Positions 1-8,211 of a stretch of DNA of 64,000 nt are shown here, piece after piece. Position 1 is the stretch's first letter, and each line of letters opens with the position of its first letter. The position numbers were made by a program, and so were the translations under genes. A model generated the notes under the pieces. The model saw only the letters and a list, made by a program, of their open reading frames with translations. It ran no database searches and was not told where the DNA came from. Origin of the DNA: CAZELM01 sp964512995 (lineage in GTDB: Bacteria > CSSED10-310); the NCBI GenBank assembly GCA_964512995.1, contig CAZELM010000012.1, positions 29,953 to 93,952 on the forward strand, given 5' to 3'.

Positions 1-142
1 GGATTCTCCAAAAACGCGAGACATCGCTCATCTTCTTGTAAGAAGAGAGGATATGCCTCGGAATCGTCCATGGGCTGCACGAATATTCTGGAACTTCGAT
101 GAGACAGGAGATAATCCATTGTATATGACCGATGGAAATTGA
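1..142 (+). CDS. C-terminal end of an upstream gene (partial)
   Basis: An open frame enters from the left edge at base 2 and stops with TGA at 140-142. It encodes 46 residues that are rich in Arg, Asp and aromatic residues (for example RNRPWAARIFWNF). The stop lies three bases before the ATG chosen for the RNase G gene, which is typical of an operon and supports the frame being real. I do not recognise the family. Radical-SAM or DUF2344 proteins often sit just upstream of rng, but nothing diagnostic is left in this tail. Confidence 0.5.
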   Translation, partial: DSPKTRDIAHLLVRREDMPRNRPWAARIFWNFDETGDNPLYMTDGN

Positions 143-144
143 AT

Positions 145-1665
145 ATGATACGAAATATCTATATAAATGTATCCGAATTAATAACTCGTATCGCACTGAT
201 GGAAGATGACAGACTGTCGGAGGTGTATATTGAGAGTGAGGAGAGTCAACGCTTAATTGGGAATGTCTACCTCGGACGGGTTACAAAAGTCTTACCGGGT
301 ATTCATGCTGCGTTTGTTGATATCGGCCTCAAACGAGACGCATTTCTTTATGTGCATGATATCGCGCCTGCATTGGCGGAAGAATCTCGCGAATTGCTGA
401 ACGAACTGGAGGATGAGGATTCATCCTTTGCCGACACGAGCGAGACCATTGCACATCACCTGAAAACACCCATCAATCAAATTCTTCAGCCAGGCCAGAA
501 GATCCTGGTTCAGATCACGCGAGAACCGATGGACATGAAAGGTGCCCGTGTAACGGCTCACATTACCTTACCGGGTCGATATCTGGTCTTTATGGCCACA
601 GTGAATCATATCGGGATCTCCAAACGGATCGAATCCGAAACAGAACGGAATCGACTCAAAGGCATCATCGACGCGATACGGCCTTCATCATCCGGAATCA
701 TTATCCGCACTGTAGCAGAAGGCCGGGATCAGAAAGATTTCGAGGAAGATATTCAGTATCTGGAGAGCACCTGGGCATCTATCCAGGAATCGATGAAAAA
801 GATGAAGCCTCCAGCGCTCATTCACCAGGATCTTGATCCGATTTCCCGGGTGTTGCGGGATCTGTTCGATCAATCCATTCAAAAAGTGGTCATTGATTCT
901 TTGAAGGAATACGAGCATTGCAGAAAACTTGTCGAATCTTTTGCTCCCAATCTGATTGAGCGAATTGAATTATACCGGGGAGATGAGATCCCCATTTTCG
1001 ACAAATACAATATCGAGATTGAAATCGAAAAAGCGCTTCAACGGAAAGTCCGTCTTCCATCGGGAGGATATCTGGTTTTCGACCAGACAGAAGCGCTGGT
1101 GTCTGTGGATGTGAACACAGGCCGTTTTGTCGGGCAGCAGGATTTGGAAGAGACGGTTCTGAAAACGAATCTGGAAGCAGCCGAAGTGATTGCTCAGCAA
1201 TTGCGTCTTCGCGACCTGGGTGGCATTATTGTGATTGATTTCATTGATATGGAGAAAGCGGAGAACCGGGAATTTGTGATTGATGCGCTGAAGAAAGCGT
1301 TTCTATGTGATCGAGCCAAAGTCAATATTGCACCATTCACATCGATGGGACTCGTCCAGATGACGCGCAAACGCCTGAAACGCAGTCTGAACCAAACCTT
1401 GCTCCAGCATTGCCCTTACTGCCGGGGGGGTGGATTGATCAAACATGCTCGGATTGCCGCCTTGAAGCTTCTTCAAGATTTAAAGCTCTTTAAAAACAAT
1501 CCCGCGATTTCCAATATCCGAATCACTGCGCATACCAGCCTTGCTCCGTATTTGAGTTCAGGCATCGGAGAACTCCAATCCCTGTTTCAATCTGAAGGGA
1601 AACAGCTTCAAATCACATTTGACGAATCCATTCACATCGAACAATACGTCATCACGAAAAATTAG
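145..1665 (+). CDS. rng: Ribonuclease G/E family endoribonuclease
   Basis: This is a single-strand-specific endoribonuclease of the RNase E/G family, acting in rRNA maturation and mRNA turnover. An S1 RNA-binding domain spans about residues 36-125. The catalytic metal site is visible as DVNTG (D322) and DFID (D365), 43 residues apart as in E. coli RNase E. A CPYC zinc-link (C423, C426) follows at the family spacing. At 506 aa it has the short RNase G architecture, with no degradosome scaffold tail. ATG at 145 is preferred over the overlapping TTG at 139 because GGA at 134-136 gives normal spacing. The partial gene just upstream is probably co-transcribed. Confidence 0.93.
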   Translation: MIRNIYINVSELITRIALMEDDRLSEVYIESEESQRLIGNVYLGRVTKVLPGIHAAFVDIGLKRDAFLYVHDIAPALAEESRELLNELEDEDSSFADTSETIAHHLKTPINQILQPGQKILVQITREPMDMKGARVTAHITLPGRYLVFMATVNHIGISKRIESETERNRLKGIIDAIRPSSSGIIIRTVAEGRDQKDFEEDIQYLESTWASIQESMKKMKPPALIHQDLDPISRVLRDLFDQSIQKVVIDSLKEYEHCRKLVESFAPNLIERIELYRGDEIPIFDKYNIEIEIEKALQRKVRLPSGGYLVFDQTEALVSVDVNTGRFVGQQDLEETVLKTNLEAAEVIAQQLRLRDLGGIIVIDFIDMEKAENREFVIDALKKAFLCDRAKVNIAPFTSMGLVQMTRKRLKRSLNQTLLQHCPYCRGGGLIKHARIAALKLLQDLKLFKNNPAISNIRITAHTSLAPYLSSGIGELQSLFQSEGKQLQITFDESIHIEQYVITKN

Positions 1666-1758
1666 TTGGAACCGGAAACCGAATTCTCAGGTTATAAGGA
1701 TTGAGACGGTTTCTGATTGCAGTGAATTGACTTTCAGAAGAACGGCGGTATTACACGG

Positions 1759-2355
1759 ATGATTATAAGCGACGATGAACTGATGTGTCGTTTTCAAAAT
1801 GGAGACGAATCCGCTTTCCGCAGATTACTCGAGCGTTATCAAGATCGAATCATGAACTATGTATTCCGTATCGTCAACGACATCGAGACCGCCAAAGATC
1901 TGGCTCAAGAAGTATTTATCCGGGTGTACCTGAATGCTGGGAGGTATTTACCCGGGAGTAAATTTGCACCATGGTTATACCGGATTGCCTCTAATCTCGC
2001 AATCAATGAAATTCGTCGAAAGAAAAGATGGCGATTTTTTTCGATTGACAATACCAATTCCGATGATGATCGAAGCGCTGGGATGGACTTGGAGGACACG
2101 GAAGCAGTCGGAGCTGATGATCAGATTTCCAAAGAAGAAACAACGAGACAGATTGAGATGGCACTGGCAAAAATTCCGTTGAAGTATCGATCTCCACTCA
2201 TACTTCGTGAAATCGAGGGTTATGAATATGAAGAAATCAGCCAGATACTCGACATTCCACGAGGAACAGTCAAGTCACGTTTGAATCGGGGGAGAGCGCT
2301 GTTGAAAACGGCATTATACCGTTTAGAGGCTCACACCAAATCGGCCAGAGCCTGA
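1759..2355 (+). CDS. rpoE: ECF RNA polymerase sigma factor (RpoE-like)
   Basis: A 198-aa group 4 sigma factor. Region 2 (about residues 8-78, with the ETAKDLAQEVFIRVY and APWLYRIASNLA motifs) recognises the -10 element. Region 4 (about 130-185, with REIEGYEYEEIS and the RGTVKSRLNRGR helix-turn-helix) recognises the -35. The anti-sigma gene follows after 11 bp and an HtrA-like gene overlaps that one, the usual layout of an envelope-stress module. The ATG at 1759 has only a weak Shine-Dalgarno. GGAACC at 1669 followed by an AT-rich stretch could be an autoregulatory ECF promoter, but this is tentative. Confidence 0.93.
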   Translation: MIISDDELMCRFQNGDESAFRRLLERYQDRIMNYVFRIVNDIETAKDLAQEVFIRVYLNAGRYLPGSKFAPWLYRIASNLAINEIRRKKRWRFFSIDNTNSDDDRSAGMDLEDTEAVGADDQISKEETTRQIEMALAKIPLKYRSPLILREIEGYEYEEISQILDIPRGTVKSRLNRGRALLKTALYRLEAHTKSARA

Positions 2356-2366
2356 ATGGAGGAATA

Positions 2367-2987
2367 ATGAATTGTTCAAAGATTCGAGAAAATTTGTCGG
2401 CATTTGTTGACAAGGAGTTGGATGCTTCAACACTGACCGCGATCAAGGCGCATCTGATTCGTTGCCCGGATTGCCGCTCGCAAAGGGATCACATCGAGGA
2501 GATGGGACGAGACCTCCGATCGATTCCCCCGATCACCGCACCTCCAGATTTTGAATTCCAAATCTACGCTGGTATCCGCAATCGTACCGCAAAACTGCAA
2601 TTCGGATGGAAATATCGGTGGCGTATGGTTACAGTCCCGATTGCTGCTATGGTGATAGGCATATTCATTGGCTCTTTTAGTCTCAAACAAATGTTCCGCC
2701 CTGTTATGACGACACAGAGCAATGCAGTCACGAACACGATCGGAGTTCCCGTTCTCCGCGATGATTTTTTATCCAATCCGTCCCTGGTATCGGACAATGG
2801 GGATGTTATGGAGTATAAAATGGATCGATACGTTCCCAGACCCATTGAGCCGATGGAGGTGAACATCATTCCCGAAGACAGCAGTTCGCCTCGCAGACCT
2901 AAAGAATCGGGCACATCCTCAAAAATGTCACAACACCGTTATGTATTGGAGCCAATGCGTGTCAGTTATAATGAAACGATCTATTAG
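2367..2987 (+). CDS. Zinc-finger anti-sigma factor, membrane-anchored
   Basis: A 206-aa anti-sigma factor that should hold the preceding sigma factor inactive at the membrane. The N-terminal ZAS domain shows the H29-x3-C33-x2-C36 motif (HLIRCPDC) with C3 as an additional ligand. One transmembrane helix lies at about residues 84-104. A roughly 100-residue extracytoplasmic tail, rich in Pro and Ser, follows. A good GGAGGA ribosome site precedes ATG 2367. The gene overlaps the start of the HtrA-like gene by 17 bp, implying translational coupling. Release is expected by regulated proteolysis, but the adjacent HtrA homologue appears catalytically dead (see findings). Confidence 0.88.
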   Translation: MNCSKIRENLSAFVDKELDASTLTAIKAHLIRCPDCRSQRDHIEEMGRDLRSIPPITAPPDFEFQIYAGIRNRTAKLQFGWKYRWRMVTVPIAAMVIGIFIGSFSLKQMFRPVMTTQSNAVTNTIGVPVLRDDFLSNPSLVSDNGDVMEYKMDRYVPRPIEPMEVNIIPEDSSSPRRPKESGTSSKMSQHRYVLEPMRVSYNETIY

Positions 2988-4530
2988 ATCAGTCCATCCG
3001 CATCTCACGGATATTCTCCCCTTGATTGTAAAAGGGGCTGTGATTCTGATTTTATCGGCTTCTGATTATCTTCCGACTGCACTATCCGAACAATCCTGGG
3101 ACCGTGAAACCGTCCAACTGATCGCCAATGCCCGTCCGGCAGTTGTAAATATCGAAGCGAAATCACCGATGTCATCCCGGATGGGACCGCTGGGCGATGT
3201 CATTGCTTCGCAGATGCAAAATGAGGATGGTCAAGTTCACTGGTATACAACGGTTGGTTCTGGAGTGATCTGGGATATTCAAGGCCACGTGGTAACGACT
3301 GCATCGGTTGTAAAGGATGCTGTCAAATTTGTTGTTAAAACGGTTGGAAATCAGTCTTTTGATGCCGAATTGATCGCAAAAGATGAAGAAACAAACCTGG
3401 CCATACTCCGTTTCCAATCCAATGAATCCGAATATAAGACAATCCATTACCGCATGGATAAGTTACCGGAAGGATCATGGTTAGCCCTTCTGGGATATGG
3501 ATTTGGTGGTGTTCCAACCATTTCCACCGGGATCGCAGGAATGCCTCCAGAAGATTATGATCCTTCCCGGAACTGGTTTCAGTTTACAGCGCCGTTGCGA
3601 GCCGGAAACAGCGGTGGCGCTTTGATTGACTCAAATGGACAACTGGCGGGTATTGTTTTGGGTCGTGAAGAAGACATTGGAGTCAACGCGGTTCTCAGAC
3701 TTTTGACACAACAAGCGCAACCCAGCAACAGCGATGGTCAGACTGCTGCATATTTTTCAAGTTTCGGAGTTGCAATTCCGGCTCCCAAAGTGGCTCACAT
3801 CATCCAGAATCTGCTCAACCATGGGAAAGTCATTCGTGGATGGATCGGAGTGGGTGTAACGCAGACCCCTCTGGGTTCAGACAAAAACAAGTATTGTCTG
3901 CTGGTCACACGGATACTGCCGGAAAGCCCGGCTGAACAATCCGGATTGAAACAGGGGGATCTTTTACTAAAAATTGATGACACTTCCCTCCAACTCCCCT
4001 CTGAACTCGGCCGTATCATCAACGCCAAGGAACCCGGCACTATTGTTACATTGACTTATATGAGGAATGATGCTGTTCATACGACAGACGTAACTGTCCA
4101 ACTGAGACCACCGATGCAGAAACGGCTTCAAAGTCCCTTGCATTCTGAGATACCTGCTAAAATGTTTCCGGAAGAATTTGGGATTGAGCTGCAGGAGCTG
4201 AAAATCCTGGAATCGGCAACAGGCATCAGCACTCCAACACTTCAGATAAAACAGGTCACACCCGGCTCTCCAGCCGAAGCTCAAGGTCTGCAAACCCATG
4301 ATATCATTCGAAGTATCAATGGAATACCTGTTTCAGATATCAATACTCTGATGATTCACTGGGCTGTTTTAAACCCGGGTGATTCTGTCGATTTAGCTAT
4401 CCAGCGTAACAATCAATCCATTATGATCCATTTTGTCATTCCATCGACGGCTGGGAAACAATCCATGGGAGCAGATCCGGATACATTGAAAATCCTGGAT
4501 CATACGGCGGACGGGAATGCCAGCTCATAA
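2971..4530 (+). CDS. HtrA/DegP-like protein with two PDZ domains, triad degenerate
   Basis: A 519-aa periplasmic, probably membrane-anchored protein: an N-terminal hydrophobic segment at about residues 19-32, a trypsin-like domain at about 75-250, PDZ1 at about 290-380 and PDZ2 at about 400-500. The nucleophile motif GNSGG (S214) is intact. The catalytic His position reads TTASVV (S112) where active members have N-H-V-V. The catalytic Asp position reads TNLAIL (N142) where they have DLAVL. The spacing of 30 residues between these two positions matches DegP. Two of three triad residues are therefore gone and the protein is predicted to be a chaperone or peptide sensor, not a protease. ATG 2971 is chosen to limit overlap with the anti-sigma gene; ATG 2941 is an alternative. 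Confidence 0.88.
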   Translation: MKRSIRSVHPHLTDILPLIVKGAVILILSASDYLPTALSEQSWDRETVQLIANARPAVVNIEAKSPMSSRMGPLGDVIASQMQNEDGQVHWYTTVGSGVIWDIQGHVVTTASVVKDAVKFVVKTVGNQSFDAELIAKDEETNLAILRFQSNESEYKTIHYRMDKLPEGSWLALLGYGFGGVPTISTGIAGMPPEDYDPSRNWFQFTAPLRAGNSGGALIDSNGQLAGIVLGREEDIGVNAVLRLLTQQAQPSNSDGQTAAYFSSFGVAIPAPKVAHIIQNLLNHGKVIRGWIGVGVTQTPLGSDKNKYCLLVTRILPESPAEQSGLKQGDLLLKIDDTSLQLPSELGRIINAKEPGTIVTLTYMRNDAVHTTDVTVQLRPPMQKRLQSPLHSEIPAKMFPEEFGIELQELKILESATGISTPTLQIKQVTPGSPAEAQGLQTHDIIRSINGIPVSDINTLMIHWAVLNPGDSVDLAIQRNNQSIMIHFVIPSTAGKQSMGADPDTLKILDHTADGNASS

Positions 4531-4562
4531 ATAATAATCTTTATTCAGAAACCGAAGATTTC

Positions 4563-5705
4563 TTACTTCCAGATCCCTGGGATTTGACACTGACAACTCG
4601 AACATTTCCCGTTTACGATATGGAATTCTTTTATTGAAAATCCATCCCGGATGATCACTTGCTTACTGCATTTTGGGCACTGCGTATGTTGTGCTTTATG
4701 TTTCGGAACGTTGCCCACATATACGTACTTCAAGCCCTCCGATCGAGCGATATCATACGCTTTATCGAAAACCGGCAACGGTGTCGGCGGTAAATGGGTC
4801 AGCCGATACATCGGATGAAACCGGGTAAAATGAAGGGGGACATCTGTACCGATATGTGATTTGATCCATCGGGCCATTTTGATGAAATGCGTATCGCTGT
4901 CGTTCAATGTCGGTATCACCAGATTGACCAGTTCCAACCAGACGCCTGATTTTTTGATCCGTAGAATAGTATCCAGGACTGGCTGAAGTTCCCCATTACA
5001 TATATCGCGATAATACGCTGGTTCAATGGATTTAAAATCGATTTTTATGGCTTTGATCTTCGTCAGCAATTCATCCAGGGCTTGTGAAGACCAAGTGCCA
5101 TTGGAAACAACGAGAGAATAAATCGACTTTTTATTGGATTCATCGGCACAGTCCATGACATATTCAGCCCAGACCGTTGGTTCCGAATAGGTATAGGCAA
5201 TGGTCCGGCATTTATTTTTTTCCGCTTCGGAGACGATATCGCCGGGAGCCATTTCTCGAGTACGGAGATCGCCAGGTTTGGCTTGAGCAATCTGCCAATT
5301 CTGGCAGAATTTACAGTCAATATTACATCCGACACATGCAATCGAAAAGGAATTAGTGCCTGGTAATACATGGTAGAACGGTTTTTTTTCGATCGGATCA
5401 ATGTTCAGAGCGCCTGGATTTCCATACCCCATGGTAAAAAGATTCCCGCCTCGATTTACTCGAATCTCACAGTATCCGATGTCTTTGTCTTCAAGAAGGC
5501 AGCGGCGGAAACACAATTCACACTGTACGATCCTGTCACTCAATTTTGTATAGAATCGAGCGGGAGTTTCTGAACGGGAGTCAGCCCTGCCAGGTGACGG
5601 CCAATTCGACGTGACTGCCATTCCACATAATGTACAGAAAACCCCTCCCAAAAATTGTCTCCGAGACATGGGAATGCTGACTGAATGCCGATCCGCAGCG
5701 GTCAT
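4563..5705 (-). CDS. amrS: AmrS-type radical SAM protein with Tat-like signal
   Basis: A 380-aa radical S-adenosylmethionine protein of the AmmeMemoRadiSam (AmrS/PflA-like) family. The cluster motif is C127-x3-C131-x2-C134 (CNIDCKFC). An N-terminal Cys set (C62, C65, C69) and C-terminal CPKC and CSSC pairs probably bind zinc or iron. Residues 13-30 (SRRQFLGG followed by a hydrophobic stretch) look like a twin-arginine signal, so the folded Fe-S protein may be exported. The gene follows thiD by 3 bp and is probably in the thiC-thiD transcript. A paralogue without the signal lies at 59891-60880. No Memo or AMMECR1 partner is in the window, and the substrate is not predictable. Confidence 0.85.
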   Translation of the reverse strand: MTAADRHSVSIPMSRRQFLGGVFCTLCGMAVTSNWPSPGRADSRSETPARFYTKLSDRIVQCELCFRRCLLEDKDIGYCEIRVNRGGNLFTMGYGNPGALNIDPIEKKPFYHVLPGTNSFSIACVGCNIDCKFCQNWQIAQAKPGDLRTREMAPGDIVSEAEKNKCRTIAYTYSEPTVWAEYVMDCADESNKKSIYSLVVSNGTWSSQALDELLTKIKAIKIDFKSIEPAYYRDICNGELQPVLDTILRIKKSGVWLELVNLVIPTLNDSDTHFIKMARWIKSHIGTDVPLHFTRFHPMYRLTHLPPTPLPVFDKAYDIARSEGLKYVYVGNVPKHKAQHTQCPKCSKQVIIRDGFSIKEFHIVNGKCSSCQCQIPGIWK

Positions 5706-5708
5706 TTT

Positions 5709-6491
5709 CTATCCTGGGAGCCATGCCGGCGTAATGTGGCATCCTGCTGCATCATAATCTGAAAACAACTGACGGACATATTGCTGGGAACGATAAACAG
5801 CGTCGTTCAGAGCAACTCCATGAGCTAATTGAGCGGCCAGATACGATGCGTGATGGCATCCCGTACCGCGGATATTTCCGGAAAGGCGACTTCCATGGAA
5901 CACCTGACGATTGCCTCTGGTATACAACCAGTCATCTGAATCGCCTTTGGCGTGTCCTCCTTTTACAACCACTGACTTGCAGCCCCGCATCAAAATGAGT
6001 TGAGCGGCCTCATCACAGGATAATTCAATACTCCTTGGGCGATGCGTCAACCATTTCAATTCATCCCGATTGGGTGTGAGAGTTGTGAGTTGGGGAACGA
6101 TTCGATCCATGATTACCTCCTTGATCATATCATTCGCGAATGTTCCTCCTAACGTCGCAGTGTGAACCGGGTCCAGAACAAATGGCACATCAGGGAATTG
6201 ATTCATGAATTCTGAAATCACATAACCAAGATCCGGCGACCCAAGAACTCCGATTTTGACCGCATTGGGTTCATATTCGGAAAAAATGACCTGGAGCTGC
6301 AATCGAATGGTTGTTGCAGATACCGGATCCACTCGGGAAATTCCAAATTTTCCCTGAACTGTGATCGCGGAGATAACGGGTGCAATGCGTACATTCGCAG
6401 CGGTCAAGGCTCGTATATCTGCGAACAATCCGGCGGCTCCACACGGATCCAATCCAGAAATGACGACAACGAGTGGCAATGTCATAGACAC
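5709..6491 (-). CDS. thiD: Hydroxymethylpyrimidine (phosphate) kinase ThiD
   Basis: A 260-aa ribokinase-fold enzyme phosphorylating HMP and HMP-P for thiamine synthesis in the cytoplasm. The N-terminal SGLDPCGAAGLFADIRA stretch corresponds to the family SGSDPSGGAGIQADLK pattern with several substitutions. The anion-hole region GTGCHHASYLAAQLA near residues 210-225 is the expected C-terminal signature. The start overlaps the end of thiC by 10 bp, so the two are translationally coupled and act in consecutive steps. Confidence 0.9.
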   Translation of the reverse strand: MSMTLPLVVVISGLDPCGAAGLFADIRALTAANVRIAPVISAITVQGKFGISRVDPVSATTIRLQLQVIFSEYEPNAVKIGVLGSPDLGYVISEFMNQFPDVPFVLDPVHTATLGGTFANDMIKEVIMDRIVPQLTTLTPNRDELKWLTHRPRSIELSCDEAAQLILMRGCKSVVVKGGHAKGDSDDWLYTRGNRQVFHGSRLSGNIRGTGCHHASYLAAQLAHGVALNDAVYRSQQYVRQLFSDYDAAGCHITPAWLPG

Positions 6492-7783
6492 TCCGGCATT
6501 ACTCCATCAAGCCCTTTTATGGCGCAAAATTTTCCGCACATTGAACAGACATTTTCATCTGAAGGTGGAGCGGACCGGCGCATTTCTCTTGCAAGCTCTG
6601 GATCTATCGCACAATCGATCTGTGTATTCCAATCCAGATTTCTTCGAGCAATGGCCATTTTCTGATCCATCTGCCAAGCGTCTTTCCGATGTCGAGCCAA
6701 ATCAGCAGCATGCGCTGCGATCCGAGAGGCTATCACTCCATTTTTGACATCCTGAAGTGTCGGCAAGCGGAGATGTTCCGCCGGAGTCACATAGCACAAA
6801 AAATCCGCTCCATAAAATGCAGCCATCGCTCCGCCGATGGCAGAGGTGATGTGATCATACCCGGGAGCGATATCCGTCACCAGCGGTCCTAACACATAGA
6901 ATGGAGCACCTTGGCAAAGATTTTTCTGTATTCGAATATTCGTCTCGATCTGGTCCATGGGGACGTGTCCGGGACCCTCAATCATCACCTGAACACCGGC
7001 GTCCCAGGCTCGAACCGTCAACTCCCCCAGTGTGATCAATTCGTGAATCTGAGCGCGGTCGGTGGCGTCGGCCAGGCAACCCGGCCGCAAACCATCTCCC
7101 AAACTCAGTGTCATGTCGTATTCGCGAGCAATCGCCAGCAATTGGTCGAAATGCTCATAGAGCGGATTTTCTTTTTTTCGTGTCACCATCCATTGTGCCA
7201 GAAGCGATCCGCCCCGGCTGACTATCCGGGTAATTCGTTTCTGCTGATTCAATCGTTCCAGGGTTGCCCGGGTAACGCCACAATGAACCGTTATGAAATC
7301 CACTCCATCCTCACCGTTCTGAGCGATTATCCGAAACAGATCATCTGCCTCCATCGCGGCAATGGATTCGTTTCTGCTTAAAATCTCCTGTGCAACCTGG
7401 TACATGGGTACTGTCCCGAGTGGAACGTCGCTGACCGCACGGATTTGACGTCGTACCTCCCGGATATCCCCTCCAGTTGAAAGGTCCATAACGGCATCCG
7501 CACCAGCCTGGATGGCGGTTACTGTTTTCTGTTTTTCCATCTCCAAATCATTCAAATCCGGTGATGTACCAATATTCGCATTAATTTTGACCCGAAACCC
7601 ATCGCCAATAATCCTGGGTTGTTTCAGGTGGTACCGATTATTAACAGGCAAGCACGCTTTTCCTTCAGCCAGCCGGTCGAGGACAAGCTCCAAAGACACA
7701 CCTTCCTGGAGAGCTGTCAATTCCATCTCTCGTGTAATTTTTCGTGCTAAAGCATGCTCTCGCTGCGTTTTCATCTGCGACAT
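6482..7783 (-). CDS. thiC: Phosphomethylpyrimidine synthase ThiC
   Basis: A 433-aa radical SAM enzyme converting aminoimidazole ribotide to HMP-P, the pyrimidine half of thiamine. The non-canonical cluster motif CSMCGKFC (C413, C416, C420) is near the C terminus as in all ThiC. EGPGHVPMDQI and the DLSTGGDI region are family signatures. It is the short form lacking the N-terminal extension of proteobacterial enzymes. The start is placed at 7783 because an AAAGGAAC ribosome site lies upstream; an in-frame extension of 16 codons to 7831 is less likely. No TPP riboswitch is recognisable upstream, which is unusual for thiC. Confidence 0.95.
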   Translation of the reverse strand: MSQMKTQREHALARKITREMELTALQEGVSLELVLDRLAEGKACLPVNNRYHLKQPRIIGDGFRVKINANIGTSPDLNDLEMEKQKTVTAIQAGADAVMDLSTGGDIREVRRQIRAVSDVPLGTVPMYQVAQEILSRNESIAAMEADDLFRIIAQNGEDGVDFITVHCGVTRATLERLNQQKRITRIVSRGGSLLAQWMVTRKKENPLYEHFDQLLAIAREYDMTLSLGDGLRPGCLADATDRAQIHELITLGELTVRAWDAGVQVMIEGPGHVPMDQIETNIRIQKNLCQGAPFYVLGPLVTDIAPGYDHITSAIGGAMAAFYGADFLCYVTPAEHLRLPTLQDVKNGVIASRIAAHAADLARHRKDAWQMDQKMAIARRNLDWNTQIDCAIDPELAREMRRSAPPSDENVCSMCGKFCAIKGLDGVMPECL

Positions 7784-8211
7784 ATCCGCCTGTTCCTTTC
7801 CCTTTTGATTCTCGCGATTAAAGCATTTCACTCAGCAACCGTTCCCGGAATTACAACACACATTCGGACCGTAACAGCGATTCCGAACGTAATAACAGAG
7901 GAATCTGAGCAAGCTCAGGACATCATCATCGTTAAACCCGTCAAATCCTCTTTTACACTGAAGAAATGGATTCATCGTTCAAATATTAATCCAATCCCAC
8001 CACTCTGTCAATTTGCAATATTAACGAGCCAGGACTAACCGTGTTGAAAACATGATCTTCCATACCCGACAGACTCCCGATCAATCAGATTTCCAATGCC
8101 AGATTATCTGAGTGGCAATAAAAGGCAAGGCAGCGACGCTCTGTTGACATGTCAGGTTTTTCCTCTATTTTAATACGAGTTCTGCAGGATGAAAACCAAG
8201 GAGGCATCAGA
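7784..8211. other. Divergent intergenic region between thiC and the M50 protease gene
   Basis: A 428-bp spacer carrying the upstream regions of two divergent genes. On the minus strand I see no thiamine-box aptamer (no CTGAGA paired with an ACCTGATCTGGATAATGCC-like segment). On the plus strand a promoter-like pair is present at 8144-8171 and a strong ribosome site at 8199-8204. A 94-codon open frame crosses the region but begins inside antisense thiC and is not called. Confidence 0.5.
8144..8171 (+). promoter_or_regulatory. Sigma-70-like promoter for the M50 protease gene
   Basis: TTGACA (8144-8149) and TATTTT (8166-8171) are separated by 16 bp. Transcription would start near 8178, downstream of the in-frame ATG at 8149. 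This supports the TTG at 8212, with its AAGGAGG site, as the true start of the next gene. Confidence 0.45.

Noticed and set aside
4536..4560. Terminator between the HtrA-like gene and the radical SAM gene
   Set aside because: Only a 6-bp AT-rich stem (AATCTT/AAGATT) with a 13-nt loop and no T tract.
7754..8038. 94-codon plus-strand frame with a signal-peptide-like start
   Set aside because: It starts inside antisense thiC, has no ribosome site and lies upstream of the better-supported promoter for the M50 gene.
7784..8211. TPP riboswitch upstream of thiC
   Set aside because: Read on the minus strand, no segment matches the conserved aptamer core and no pairing partner for a CTGAGA-like element is present.
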